The translations under genes were made by a program, and so were the position numbers. Below, one piece after another: positions 1 to 5,382 of a stretch of DNA of 6,384 nucleotides (position 1 is its first letter; every line of letters begins with the position of its first letter). The DNA lies in contig DDJI01000066.1 of NCBI GenBank assembly GCA_002338885.1, forward strand, positions 6,520-12,903. The letters are read 5' to 3'. This DNA is from Ruminococcus sp. UBA1828. GTDB lineage: Bacteria; Bacillota; Clostridia; Oscillospirales; Ruminococcaceae. Under the pieces are notes generated by a model. It was not told the DNA's origin. It searched no databases and was given only the letters and a program-made list of their open reading frames with translations.

Positions 1-522
1 AAGCGCGTTCCGATACAGCCAGTACGCAAGCCTTTTCTCGCATCCGGATATGGACATCAGCGCAAGCCTGTCGGCAAGATACAGCATTTTCTGATTGCAC
101 AGCCTCACATAGCGGTACATCAAAGCGCTGTCGCTCGCAAGCATCTTTGCAAAGACGTCCTTTGGAATAAAAGCGACGGCACAGCTCGTCTTTGCGACAA
201 TCTGCGTCGGCATCTTCTTATGCACGAATATGTTGCATATGCCGAACTCGCCGCCGGTCGTGAGAACCGAAACGGCGCTTTGGTCGCCCGGAATCACCTG
301 CGCGCAGCCCTTTATTATCACGCCTACGCACTCAACTCCGTTTTGCTCCTCGAAAATCTCAAGCGAACGCTTAAACTCCCTCACAAACCAGTCGCCGAGC
401 ATCAGCACATCCGAGCTTGCGCCGCAAAACAGCGCGGACTTCTCAAATGCATGCCTTATAAGCTCTCTTTCGTTCTTCACGGCAGTCACCCTTCGGATAC
501 AGTCTGTAATTATATCCGTCAT
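1..522 (-). CDS. Crp/Fnr-family transcriptional regulator, C-terminus cut by window edge
   Basis: The visible 174 residues form the cyclic-nucleotide-binding-like beta-barrel of a Crp/Fnr regulator (about residues 25-125) followed by the start of the long dimerisation helix (about 130-174). Recognisable pieces are EKSALF near residue 27, the turn GVIIKGCAQV near 67, TTGGEFG near 88, AKTSCAVAFIPKDVF near 110 and SISGCEKRLAYWL near 157. The helix-turn-helix that would bind DNA lies outside the window. The residues that bind cAMP in E. coli Crp (Glu72 and Arg82) align with Ile95 and Met104, so cAMP is unlikely to be the ligand; the effector is unknown. The fragment holds eight Cys, but not in an Fnr-like cluster. 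Start: ATG at 522 has no clear ribosome site, whereas GTG at 480 follows GAAGGGTGA (494-486), so the protein may begin 14 codons later. It is divergent from the aminopeptidase gene. The family is secure, the regulon unknown. Confidence 0.88.
   Translation of the reverse strand, partial: MTDIITDCIRRVTAVKNERELIRHAFEKSALFCGASSDVLMLGDWFVREFKRSLEIFEEQNGVECVGVIIKGCAQVIPGDQSAVSVLTTGGEFGICNIFVHKKMPTQIVAKTSCAVAFIPKDVFAKMLASDSALMYRYVRLCNQKMLYLADRLALMSISGCEKRLAYWLYRNAL
486..494 (-). promoter_or_regulatory. Possible ribosome binding site for an alternative GTG start at 480
   Basis: Read on the minus strand, GAAGGGTGA ends five bases before an in-frame GTG (480-478) of the Crp-like gene. The annotated upstream ATG at 522 is preceded only by T/A-rich sequence without a purine-rich site. 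Starting at the GTG would still leave about 16 residues before the conserved ALF segment, a normal length for the family. This favours, but does not prove, the shorter protein. Confidence 0.4.
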
Positions 523-551
523 TTTAAATGAGAATATAATCAAATTGAAAA

Positions 552-567
552 GAATCTGTTAAGATTC
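552..567. promoter_or_regulatory. Perfect inverted repeat, candidate operator at the regulator's transcription start
   Basis: GAATCT-GTTA-AGATTC is a perfect 6+6 palindrome with a 4-base centre. Its inner part, AATCT-N4-AGATT, has the same geometry as Fnr-type sites (TTGAT-N4-ATCAA) but a different sequence. It covers about +1 to +16 of the predicted transcript from the minus-strand promoter, where a bound protein would block transcription. Autoregulation by the Crp-like protein is an inference. It could instead act as a small hairpin at the 5' end of the mRNA. Confidence 0.45.
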
Positions 568-574
568 GTCTCAT

Positions 575-603
575 ATGATACACTTTTTTATTACCCGTGT
601 CAA
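575..603 (-). promoter_or_regulatory. Sigma-A-type promoter of the Crp-like gene
   Basis: On the minus strand TTGACA (603-598, perfect -35) is separated by exactly 17 bases from TATCAT (580-575, five of six matches to TATAAT). The predicted transcription start is near 568, giving a leader of about 46 bases to the ATG at 522 or about 88 to the GTG at 480. A near-perfect palindrome, TCATATGA with flanking GT/AC (568-581), overlaps the -10 box. Confidence 0.75.
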
Positions 604-640
604 GGGGGAACAAAATGCGGCAGAAATCGGGCTTATGAGC

Positions 641-669
641 TTGTATTGCAGTTTTAGGTGTGATATACT
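641..669 (+). promoter_or_regulatory. Extended -10 promoter of the aminopeptidase gene
   Basis: TATACT at 664-669 is preceded by TG-A, giving an extended -10 element (TGnTATACT). A weak -35, TTGTAT at 641-646, lies 17 bases upstream. The predicted start near 676 leaves a leader of about 50 bases before the ATG at 726. The upstream edge lies some 40 bases from the divergent promoter of the regulator, so shared control is possible. Confidence 0.55.
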
Positions 670-725
670 TTCTTACGTCGGCTGTAACGCCGAAATAAGT
701 AATGTTATATCAGTGAGGAATCAGT

Positions 726-1955
726 ATGAAAAAGTCAACTATAAAGAAGTACGCCAAGCTCATAGTGCGCATAGGCGCAAACGTTCAGAAGGGACAGGAC
801 GTAATTATATTTGCAAATGCGGATCAGTCCGATTTTGTCGCGCTTGTTGCGGACGAAGCATACAAGGCGGGAGCTAAGAGAGTTACGGTGAGATGGAGCT
901 GCGACAAGCTCACAAAGCTCGCCTTCAGGCATCAGAGCACAAGAACGCTTTCGGAGGTTTTGAGCTGGGAAGAGGAGCGCATGAAGTGGACGGTGGACAA
1001 TCTCCCCTGCTACATACACATTGTCTCCGACGATCCAGACGGATTGAGGGGCATAAACATGGAGAAGGTTCAAAAGGCCACTCAGGCAAGATACAAGGTC
1101 CTCAAAAAGTACAACGACGCCCTTGACAACAAGCATCAGTGGACGATAGCCGCAATTCCGAGCGAGGCGTGGGCAAAGAAGGTGTTCCCGGGACTTCGCA
1201 AGAGCGCAGCCATAGAAAAGCTTTGGCAGGCAATACTCGAGTCTGTATACGTGACAGACGACAACGACCCGATACAGGTTTGGAACAAGGTGAACGCAGA
1301 CTTCAAGGAGCGCTGCGACAAACTCAACTCATACCACTTCGATCACATCAGCTACAAGTCCTCAAACGGCACCGATTTCACCTGCTGGCTCATGCCGCAG
1401 AGCGTTTGGAACGGCGGCGGAGAGTACGATTTAAGCGGCCGCTACTTCAACCCCAACATGCCCACAATAGAGATATTCACTTCTCCTCAAAAGGGCAGAG
1501 CAGAGGGCAAGGTTGTTTCCACAAAGCCGCTTTCATATCAGGGACAGCTCATAGAAAACTTCTGGTTTGAGTTCAAGGACGGAAAGGTTTCCGACTTCGG
1601 TGCGGAAAAGGGCAAGGAGCTGCTTGAAAAGATGGTCACCATGGACGAGGGAGCATCTATGATAGGCGAGCTTGCTCTTGTTCAGTACGATTCGCCGATA
1701 AACAACCAAAACATACTTTACTACGAGACGCTCTTTGACGAGAACGCATCCTGCCACATAGCTTTGGGCAAGGGCTTTAAGGACTGCGTGCGCGGATACG
1801 AAAACCTCAGCGACAAGGACTTCGAGGAAATGGGCTTAAACGACTCCATGATACACGTGGACTTCATGATAGGCTCTGCCGACATGTCCATCACCGGCTA
1901 CACCGCCGACGGCAGCGCAGTAAAGATATTTGAAAACGGAAACTTCGTAATCTGA
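726..1955 (+). CDS. M29-family aminopeptidase (aminopeptidase T / AmpS type)
   Basis: A 409-residue cytoplasmic metallopeptidase that removes N-terminal amino acids from peptides; family members are dimers with two metal ions per active site. The length is typical. The family's metal ligands are visible and correctly spaced: Glu249 (in MPTIEIFTSP), Glu315 (in IGELALV), His344 (in ASCHIALG), His377 and Asp379 (in SMIHVDFMIGS). The N-terminal half (about 1-235) is the alpha/beta domain and carries no signal peptide or membrane segment. The start is set by GAGGA at 715-719, six bases before the ATG. Residue 351 is Phe where AmpS, by my alignment from memory, has an active-site Tyr. The gene stands alone between its own promoter and a terminator, so its role is probably general peptide turnover. 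Substrate preference cannot be read from the sequence. Confidence 0.92.
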   Translation: MKKSTIKKYAKLIVRIGANVQKGQDVIIFANADQSDFVALVADEAYKAGAKRVTVRWSCDKLTKLAFRHQSTRTLSEVLSWEEERMKWTVDNLPCYIHIVSDDPDGLRGINMEKVQKATQARYKVLKKYNDALDNKHQWTIAAIPSEAWAKKVFPGLRKSAAIEKLWQAILESVYVTDDNDPIQVWNKVNADFKERCDKLNSYHFDHISYKSSNGTDFTCWLMPQSVWNGGGEYDLSGRYFNPNMPTIEIFTSPQKGRAEGKVVSTKPLSYQGQLIENFWFEFKDGKVSDFGAEKGKELLEKMVTMDEGASMIGELALVQYDSPINNQNILYYETLFDENASCHIALGKGFKDCVRGYENLSDKDFEEMGLNDSMIHVDFMIGSADMSITGYTADGSAVKIFENGNFVI

Positions 1956-1987
1956 CAACTCAGCGCAAAATCGCATTCATTGCATAT

Positions 1988-2019
1988 GGAGCCGGTGAAA
2001 TTTTGCCGGCTCTTTTTTT
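1988..2019 (+). terminator. Intrinsic terminator after the aminopeptidase gene
   Basis: A 7-bp GC-rich stem, GAGCCGG (1989-1995) with CCGGCTC (2006-2012), closes a 10-base loop and is followed at once by seven T residues (2013-2019). It lies 33 bases after the stop codon and separates the aminopeptidase from the polyphosphate operon. Confidence 0.9.
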
Positions 2020-2027
2020 GCGGCGAT

Positions 2028-2078
2028 TTAACGGCATCTTAACCGCGGCTTTACATAATTCGGCTTTTGGATTTAACA
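2028..2078 (+). promoter_or_regulatory. PHO-box-like direct repeats (candidate PhoP binding array)
   Basis: Three hexamers repeat with an exact 11-base period: TTAACG (2028-2033), TTAACC (2039-2044) and TTTACA (2050-2055). The register at 2061 is not filled, and a fourth copy, TTAACA (2073-2078), lies within one base of the next register at 2072. TTAACA-like hexamers separated by about five bases are the known binding pattern of PhoP in Bacillus and related Gram-positives. The array sits directly upstream of a polyphosphate phosphatase/kinase operon, which fits phosphate-starvation control. PhoP itself is not encoded in the window, so the regulator is inferred. Confidence 0.55.
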
Positions 2079-2107
2079 TTGGCGTGGTATTATGATTAAG
2101 GTAGAAT
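2065..2107 (+). promoter_or_regulatory. Promoter region of the ppx-ppk1 operon (two candidate -10 boxes)
   Basis: The first candidate is an extended -10, TG-G-TATTAT (-10 hexamer 2088-2093), with only a poor -35 at 2065-2070. It would start near 2100 and place the repeat array at about -72 to -22, the usual position for an activator replacing a -35. The second candidate is TAGAAT (2102-2107) with TTGGCG (2079-2084) 17 bases upstream, immediately next to the last repeat. I prefer the first, but the sequence does not settle it. Confidence 0.5.
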
Positions 2108-2144
2108 AATATGTTGTATCATAATATCAAAAAGACAGAAATCA

Positions 2145-2172
2145 TCCGGCTTTAAGCGATCAAAGTGCCGGA
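2145..2172 (+). promoter_or_regulatory. Leader hairpin just upstream of the ppx ribosome binding site
   Basis: TCCGGC (2145-2150) pairs with GCCGGA (2167-2172), with possible further TTT/AAA pairing inside. The stem ends two bases before AAGGAG (2175-2180), the ribosome site of the next gene. No T run follows, so it is not a terminator. It may affect translation or mRNA stability; no known riboswitch is recognised. Confidence 0.35.
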
Positions 2173-2186
2173 AAAAGGAGATTAAC

Positions 2187-3107
2187 ATGTGGGCAGTTAT
2201 TGACATCGGCTCGAACACCATACGCCTTGTGATTTACACGATTGACAACGGGCATCCCCGTCCCATGCTGAACAAAAAGTATGCGGTGGGACTTGCGGCG
2301 TACATCGACAAGGCAAATTGCATCAAGCAGGAGGGTATAAACATCCTTCTCGACGTATTGGCAGACATAAACACGATACTCCGCTACATTCATCCGGAGT
2401 GCGTTCTGCCTTTCGGAACGGCAGCCTTGAGAAACAGCGCAAACGGCGATGAAATAGTATCGCTCATAAAGGAGCGGTGCGGCATGGCGGTGCGCATACT
2501 TTCCGGAGAGGAAGAGGCGGTATTTGACTATTACGGAGCAATGCTTGAGGGCATAGGCGACGACGGACTTCTTGTGGACGTCGGCGGCGGAAGCACCGAG
2601 CTGACTTTGTTCAAGGACAGAAAGATTATAAGCGCTCTGTCGATACCCTTGGGTTCTTTAAACCTGTACAGAACTCACGTGGACGGCATACTCCCCACCC
2701 AAAAGGAGGCGCACAAGATTAAAAAGACCATAAACGACTATCTTGACAAGCTCGCCGACAACGAGCTTATGCACAACAACACGATATACTGCGTAGGCGG
2801 CACCGCAAGAGCCGCGCTTAAAATCATGCGGGACAGATACCTCCCGAGCGGCCGCGAAGAGGACAACTCCTACACCCGCTCTCAGCTGAAGGGCATGCTT
2901 GACGACATAGAGAAAAACCGCAAGCAGCTCATGCACAACATCCTCTGCCTGTCGCCGGACAGAATACACACCCTGATCCCGGGTCTGCTCGCGTTTTACA
3001 CCGTGGCAAAGCACTATGATTCAAACAAGCTCGTGACGATCAGCCTCGGCGTTCGCGAGGGCTATCTTATGCATCATCTCGGCGAAAGGGGAAATACCCG
3101 TGAATGA
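2187..3107 (+). CDS. ppx: Ppx/GppA-family phosphatase, probable exopolyphosphatase (short form)
   Basis: A 306-residue cytoplasmic enzyme of the ASKHA fold, expected to release phosphate from the ends of polyphosphate and/or to convert pppGpp to ppGpp. Motifs occur in family order: DIGSNT at 6-11 (phosphate loop 1), GTAALRN at 77-83, SGEEEA at 106-111 with the likely catalytic Glu109, LLVDVGGGSTEL at 128-139 (phosphate loop 2), CVGGTARA at 202-209, HTLIPGLLA at 261-269 and GVREG at 288-292. It has only the two ASKHA domains; the C-terminal HD-like region of E. coli Ppx (about 510 residues) is absent, as in the short Ppx proteins of many Gram-positives and actinobacteria. The ATG is set by AAGGAG six bases upstream. 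It is the first gene of an operon with ppk1, which it overlaps by 8 bases, and this favours polyphosphate over pppGpp as the substrate. The exact substrate remains an inference. Confidence 0.88.
   Translation: MWAVIDIGSNTIRLVIYTIDNGHPRPMLNKKYAVGLAAYIDKANCIKQEGINILLDVLADINTILRYIHPECVLPFGTAALRNSANGDEIVSLIKERCGMAVRILSGEEEAVFDYYGAMLEGIGDDGLLVDVGGGSTELTLFKDRKIISALSIPLGSLNLYRTHVDGILPTQKEAHKIKKTINDYLDKLADNELMHNNTIYCVGGTARAALKIMRDRYLPSGREEDNSYTRSQLKGMLDDIEKNRKQLMHNILCLSPDRIHTLIPGLLAFYTVAKHYDSNKLVTISLGVREGYLMHHLGERGNTRE
3086..3091 (+). promoter_or_regulatory. Ribosome binding site fixing the GTG start of ppk1
   Basis: AAGGGG within the end of ppx lies eight bases before GTG at 3100. The nearby ATG at 3104 is out of frame with the kinase, so GTG is the supported start. 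The kinase begins before the ppx stop codon (3105-3107), an arrangement that favours translational coupling. Confidence 0.7.
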
Positions 3108-5283
3108 TCTTTACAAAAAGGGCTTTACGCAAAACCGCGAGCTGTCCTGGCTGCGCTTTAACGACAGGGTTTTGTCCGAGGCGATGGATGAAACGGTCCC
3201 GCTGCTTGAAAGGCTTAAATTCATAGCCATATTCGTAAGCAACCTCGACGAATTTTTCATGATACGCGTCGGAAGCCTTTTTGACATAATGAGCGTCAAC
3301 GAGAACATGATTGACAGCAAGTCGGGCATGACTCCTAAGGAGCAGCTTGCTCACATATTCGACGCCGTGCGCCCGCTCTGCCTCAAAAAAGACGAGCTGT
3401 ACAAGGAAGTTGAGAAAAACCTCCGCGCGCACGACATATCAAACCTTTCCTGCTCGGAGCTTGAAAAGAACGAAAAGGATCTGGTGAACCAGTACTTTGA
3501 GGCGTCCATACAACCGATTTTATCCCCTCAGATAGTGGACACGCATCACCCGTTCCCGCACCTTGCAAACAACGTCATGCACATAGGCGTTGTGCTCAAG
3601 CACAAAAACCGCGAGGTGTTCGGTGTGATACCTGTTCCGGAATCCCTGCAGCCGGTGTTTTACCTCCCCGGAAGCGACACCCGCTACATCCAGACCGAGA
3701 AGATAATACTTGAGCACGTGCAGAGCATTTTTGCACCCTATTCAGTGTCGGAAAAGGTCATGTTCCGCGTGACAAGAAACGCAGACGTAAACCCCGACGA
3801 CGAAGTTTTTGCGGACGAATCGGACTTCAGAAACAGAATGAAGATGGTTTTGCGCCAGAGAAAGAGGCTTGCGCCGGTGCGTTTGGAGCTGTCAAACGAG
3901 ATAAGCAAAAAGTTCACGCAATACTTCACCGAAAAGCTCGGCTTGTCCGAGAAGCAGATATACATCACCGACACGCCGATGAAAATGAGCTACGTTTACG
4001 GGCTTGTTTCAAGGGTGTCGTCCCCCAAGCAGGCGCTCCTCACCTATCCGAAGTTCTCGCCGGTGTGGTCAAGCGCCGTGTCCAAGGACGAAAGCATACT
4101 TGCTCAGGCGGAGCGCAGCGACATACTTTTGTCCTACCCGTTTGAGAGCATGGAGCCGTTTTTGCAGATGGTGAAGGAAGCATCAAAAGACCCGAGGGTC
4201 ATTTCAATAAAGATAACCATTTACCGGCTTGCAAGCCACACAAAGCTTGTGGAGTACCTTTGCGCCGCAGCGGAAAACGGCAAGGACGTCACGGTGCTCA
4301 TAGAGCTGAGGGCGCGCTTTGACGAGCAGAACAACATAAACTGGTCCGAGCGGCTTGAGGAGGCCGGATGCAACGTCACCTACGGCTTTGACTTCTTCAA
4401 GGTTCACTCAAAAATCTGCCTGATAACCCTAAGCGGCAAAAACGGAATCAGATACATCACACAAGTCGGAACGGGCAACTACAACGAAAACACCGCAAAG
4501 CTGTATACCGACCTTTCAATGATAACAGCCAACCAGCCCGTCGGCCACGACGCCGCGGAGTTCTTTAAAAACATGGCTATATCGAACCTTTACGGCGAGT
4601 ACGAGCACCTTTTGGTTTCCCCCGTGTCGCTCAAGTCAACGGTTTTAAGCCTTATAGATCAGGAGATACAAAAGGGCGGGCGAGGCAGGATATTTGTCAA
4701 GATAAACTCGCTCACAGACGCCCAGATAATCGACAAGCTCTCCGAAGCGTCCTGCGCAGGGGTAAAGATACGCATGGTCATAAGGGGCATATGCTGCCTG
4801 CTGCCGGGAATACCGGGCAAGACGGAAAACATCGAGATAAGCAGCATTGTCGGAAGGTTTTTGGAGCACTCGAGAATATACTGCTTCGGTGAGGGCGAGG
4901 AAGAAAAGATGTACATCTCCTCTGCCGACTTCATGACAAGAAACACCGAGCGCAGAGTTGAGGTCGCATGCCCCGTGTACGACAAAAAACTTCGCGAGAG
5001 AATACACGGCATGATAGATGCGATCTTAGGCGACAACGTCAAGGCAAGGCTTTTGATGCCTGACGGAGAGTATGTAAAGAAGGATGCCGTCGGACCGAGC
5101 CTTGACAGCCAGGAATTTTTCATGGAGCAGGCTGTAAAGAGCGAAGAAGAAGCTGCGCTGAAAAAGCAAAACGCGCCCAAGCGCGAGCACGTCAGCGCAA
5201 AAGCTCAGCAGGCCGCCGCACCTGCCGCGCCCAAAAAGCGCGGTGTGATAAAACGTGTAATAGACGCTATACTGAACAGATAA
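3100..5283 (+). CDS. ppk1: Polyphosphate kinase 1 (PPK1)
   Basis: A 727-residue enzyme that reversibly transfers the ATP gamma-phosphate to a growing polyphosphate chain through a phosphohistidine. The PPK1 domains occur in order: helical N domain (about 1-105, with RELSWLRFNDRVL and FVSNLDEFFMIRV, Asn48 for ATP binding), head domain (about 110-310), and two phospholipase-D-like catalytic domains (about 315-495 and 500-645). The autophosphorylated histidine is His436 in KVHSKICLI (E. coli His435), and the second active-site His is His590 in FLEHSRIY (E. coli His592). Arg376 in KITIYR and Arg406 in LRARFDE match the E. coli metal/phosphate-site arginines 375 and 405. VGTGNYNENTAKLYTDLS (456-473) and YISSADFMTRN (605-615) are also family signatures. 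It uses a GTG start within the end of ppx. Beyond the conserved core, residues about 655-727 form an extra tail: acidic, then Ala/Pro/Lys-rich, ending in a basic amphipathic helix. All catalytic residues are present, so it should be active. Confidence 0.97.
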   Translation: MNDLYKKGFTQNRELSWLRFNDRVLSEAMDETVPLLERLKFIAIFVSNLDEFFMIRVGSLFDIMSVNENMIDSKSGMTPKEQLAHIFDAVRPLCLKKDELYKEVEKNLRAHDISNLSCSELEKNEKDLVNQYFEASIQPILSPQIVDTHHPFPHLANNVMHIGVVLKHKNREVFGVIPVPESLQPVFYLPGSDTRYIQTEKIILEHVQSIFAPYSVSEKVMFRVTRNADVNPDDEVFADESDFRNRMKMVLRQRKRLAPVRLELSNEISKKFTQYFTEKLGLSEKQIYITDTPMKMSYVYGLVSRVSSPKQALLTYPKFSPVWSSAVSKDESILAQAERSDILLSYPFESMEPFLQMVKEASKDPRVISIKITIYRLASHTKLVEYLCAAAENGKDVTVLIELRARFDEQNNINWSERLEEAGCNVTYGFDFFKVHSKICLITLSGKNGIRYITQVGTGNYNENTAKLYTDLSMITANQPVGHDAAEFFKNMAISNLYGEYEHLLVSPVSLKSTVLSLIDQEIQKGGRGRIFVKINSLTDAQIIDKLSEASCAGVKIRMVIRGICCLLPGIPGKTENIEISSIVGRFLEHSRIYCFGEGEEEKMYISSADFMTRNTERRVEVACPVYDKKLRERIHGMIDAILGDNVKARLLMPDGEYVKKDAVGPSLDSQEFFMEQAVKSEEEAALKKQNAPKREHVSAKAQQAAAPAAPKKRGVIKRVIDAILNR

Positions 5284-5304
5284 CCCCCACATGTTAATCG
5301 CTTA

Positions 5305-5348
5305 AAGCAAGAGCGCCGGTTCAATATACCGAACCGGCGTTTTTGCTT
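5305..5348 (+). terminator. Intrinsic terminator after ppk1
   Basis: A perfect 9-bp stem, CGCCGGTTC (5314-5322) with GAACCGGCG (5331-5339), has an 8-base loop and is followed by five T residues. Outer bases AAGCAA (5305-5310) can also pair with TTGCTT (5343-5348). It lies 30 bases after the ppk1 stop, between two convergent genes. In the opposite direction the stem is followed by CTCTTGCTTT, a weaker U tract, so it may also end transcripts of the minus-strand ATPase gene. Confidence 0.9.
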
Positions 5349-5382
5349 GGTGTTTTATATGTACTTGATTTTAACGTGCAGA

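Noticed and set aside
220..562. Two overlapping plus-strand open frames across the Crp-like gene
   Set aside because: They are antisense to the recognisable Crp/Fnr domain and run into its promoter region; neither resembles a protein family.
575..877. Plus-strand 100-codon frame starting in the divergent intergenic region
   Set aside because: Its start lies within the regulator's promoter and it overlaps the start of the aminopeptidase in another frame without a ribosome site.
735..1136. 133-codon open frame on the minus strand inside the aminopeptidase gene
   Set aside because: Antisense to a well-supported conserved gene, with composition typical of a shadow frame and no supporting signals.
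2020..2186. A metabolite riboswitch in the ppx leader
   Set aside because: Only one small hairpin is evident; I recognise no conserved riboswitch core and no terminator/anti-terminator pair.
4659..5180. 173-codon open frame on the minus strand inside ppk1
   Set aside because: It lies wholly antisense to the conserved catalytic part of PPK1, has no ribosome site or recognisable motif that I can see, and is explained by codon bias of the kinase gene.
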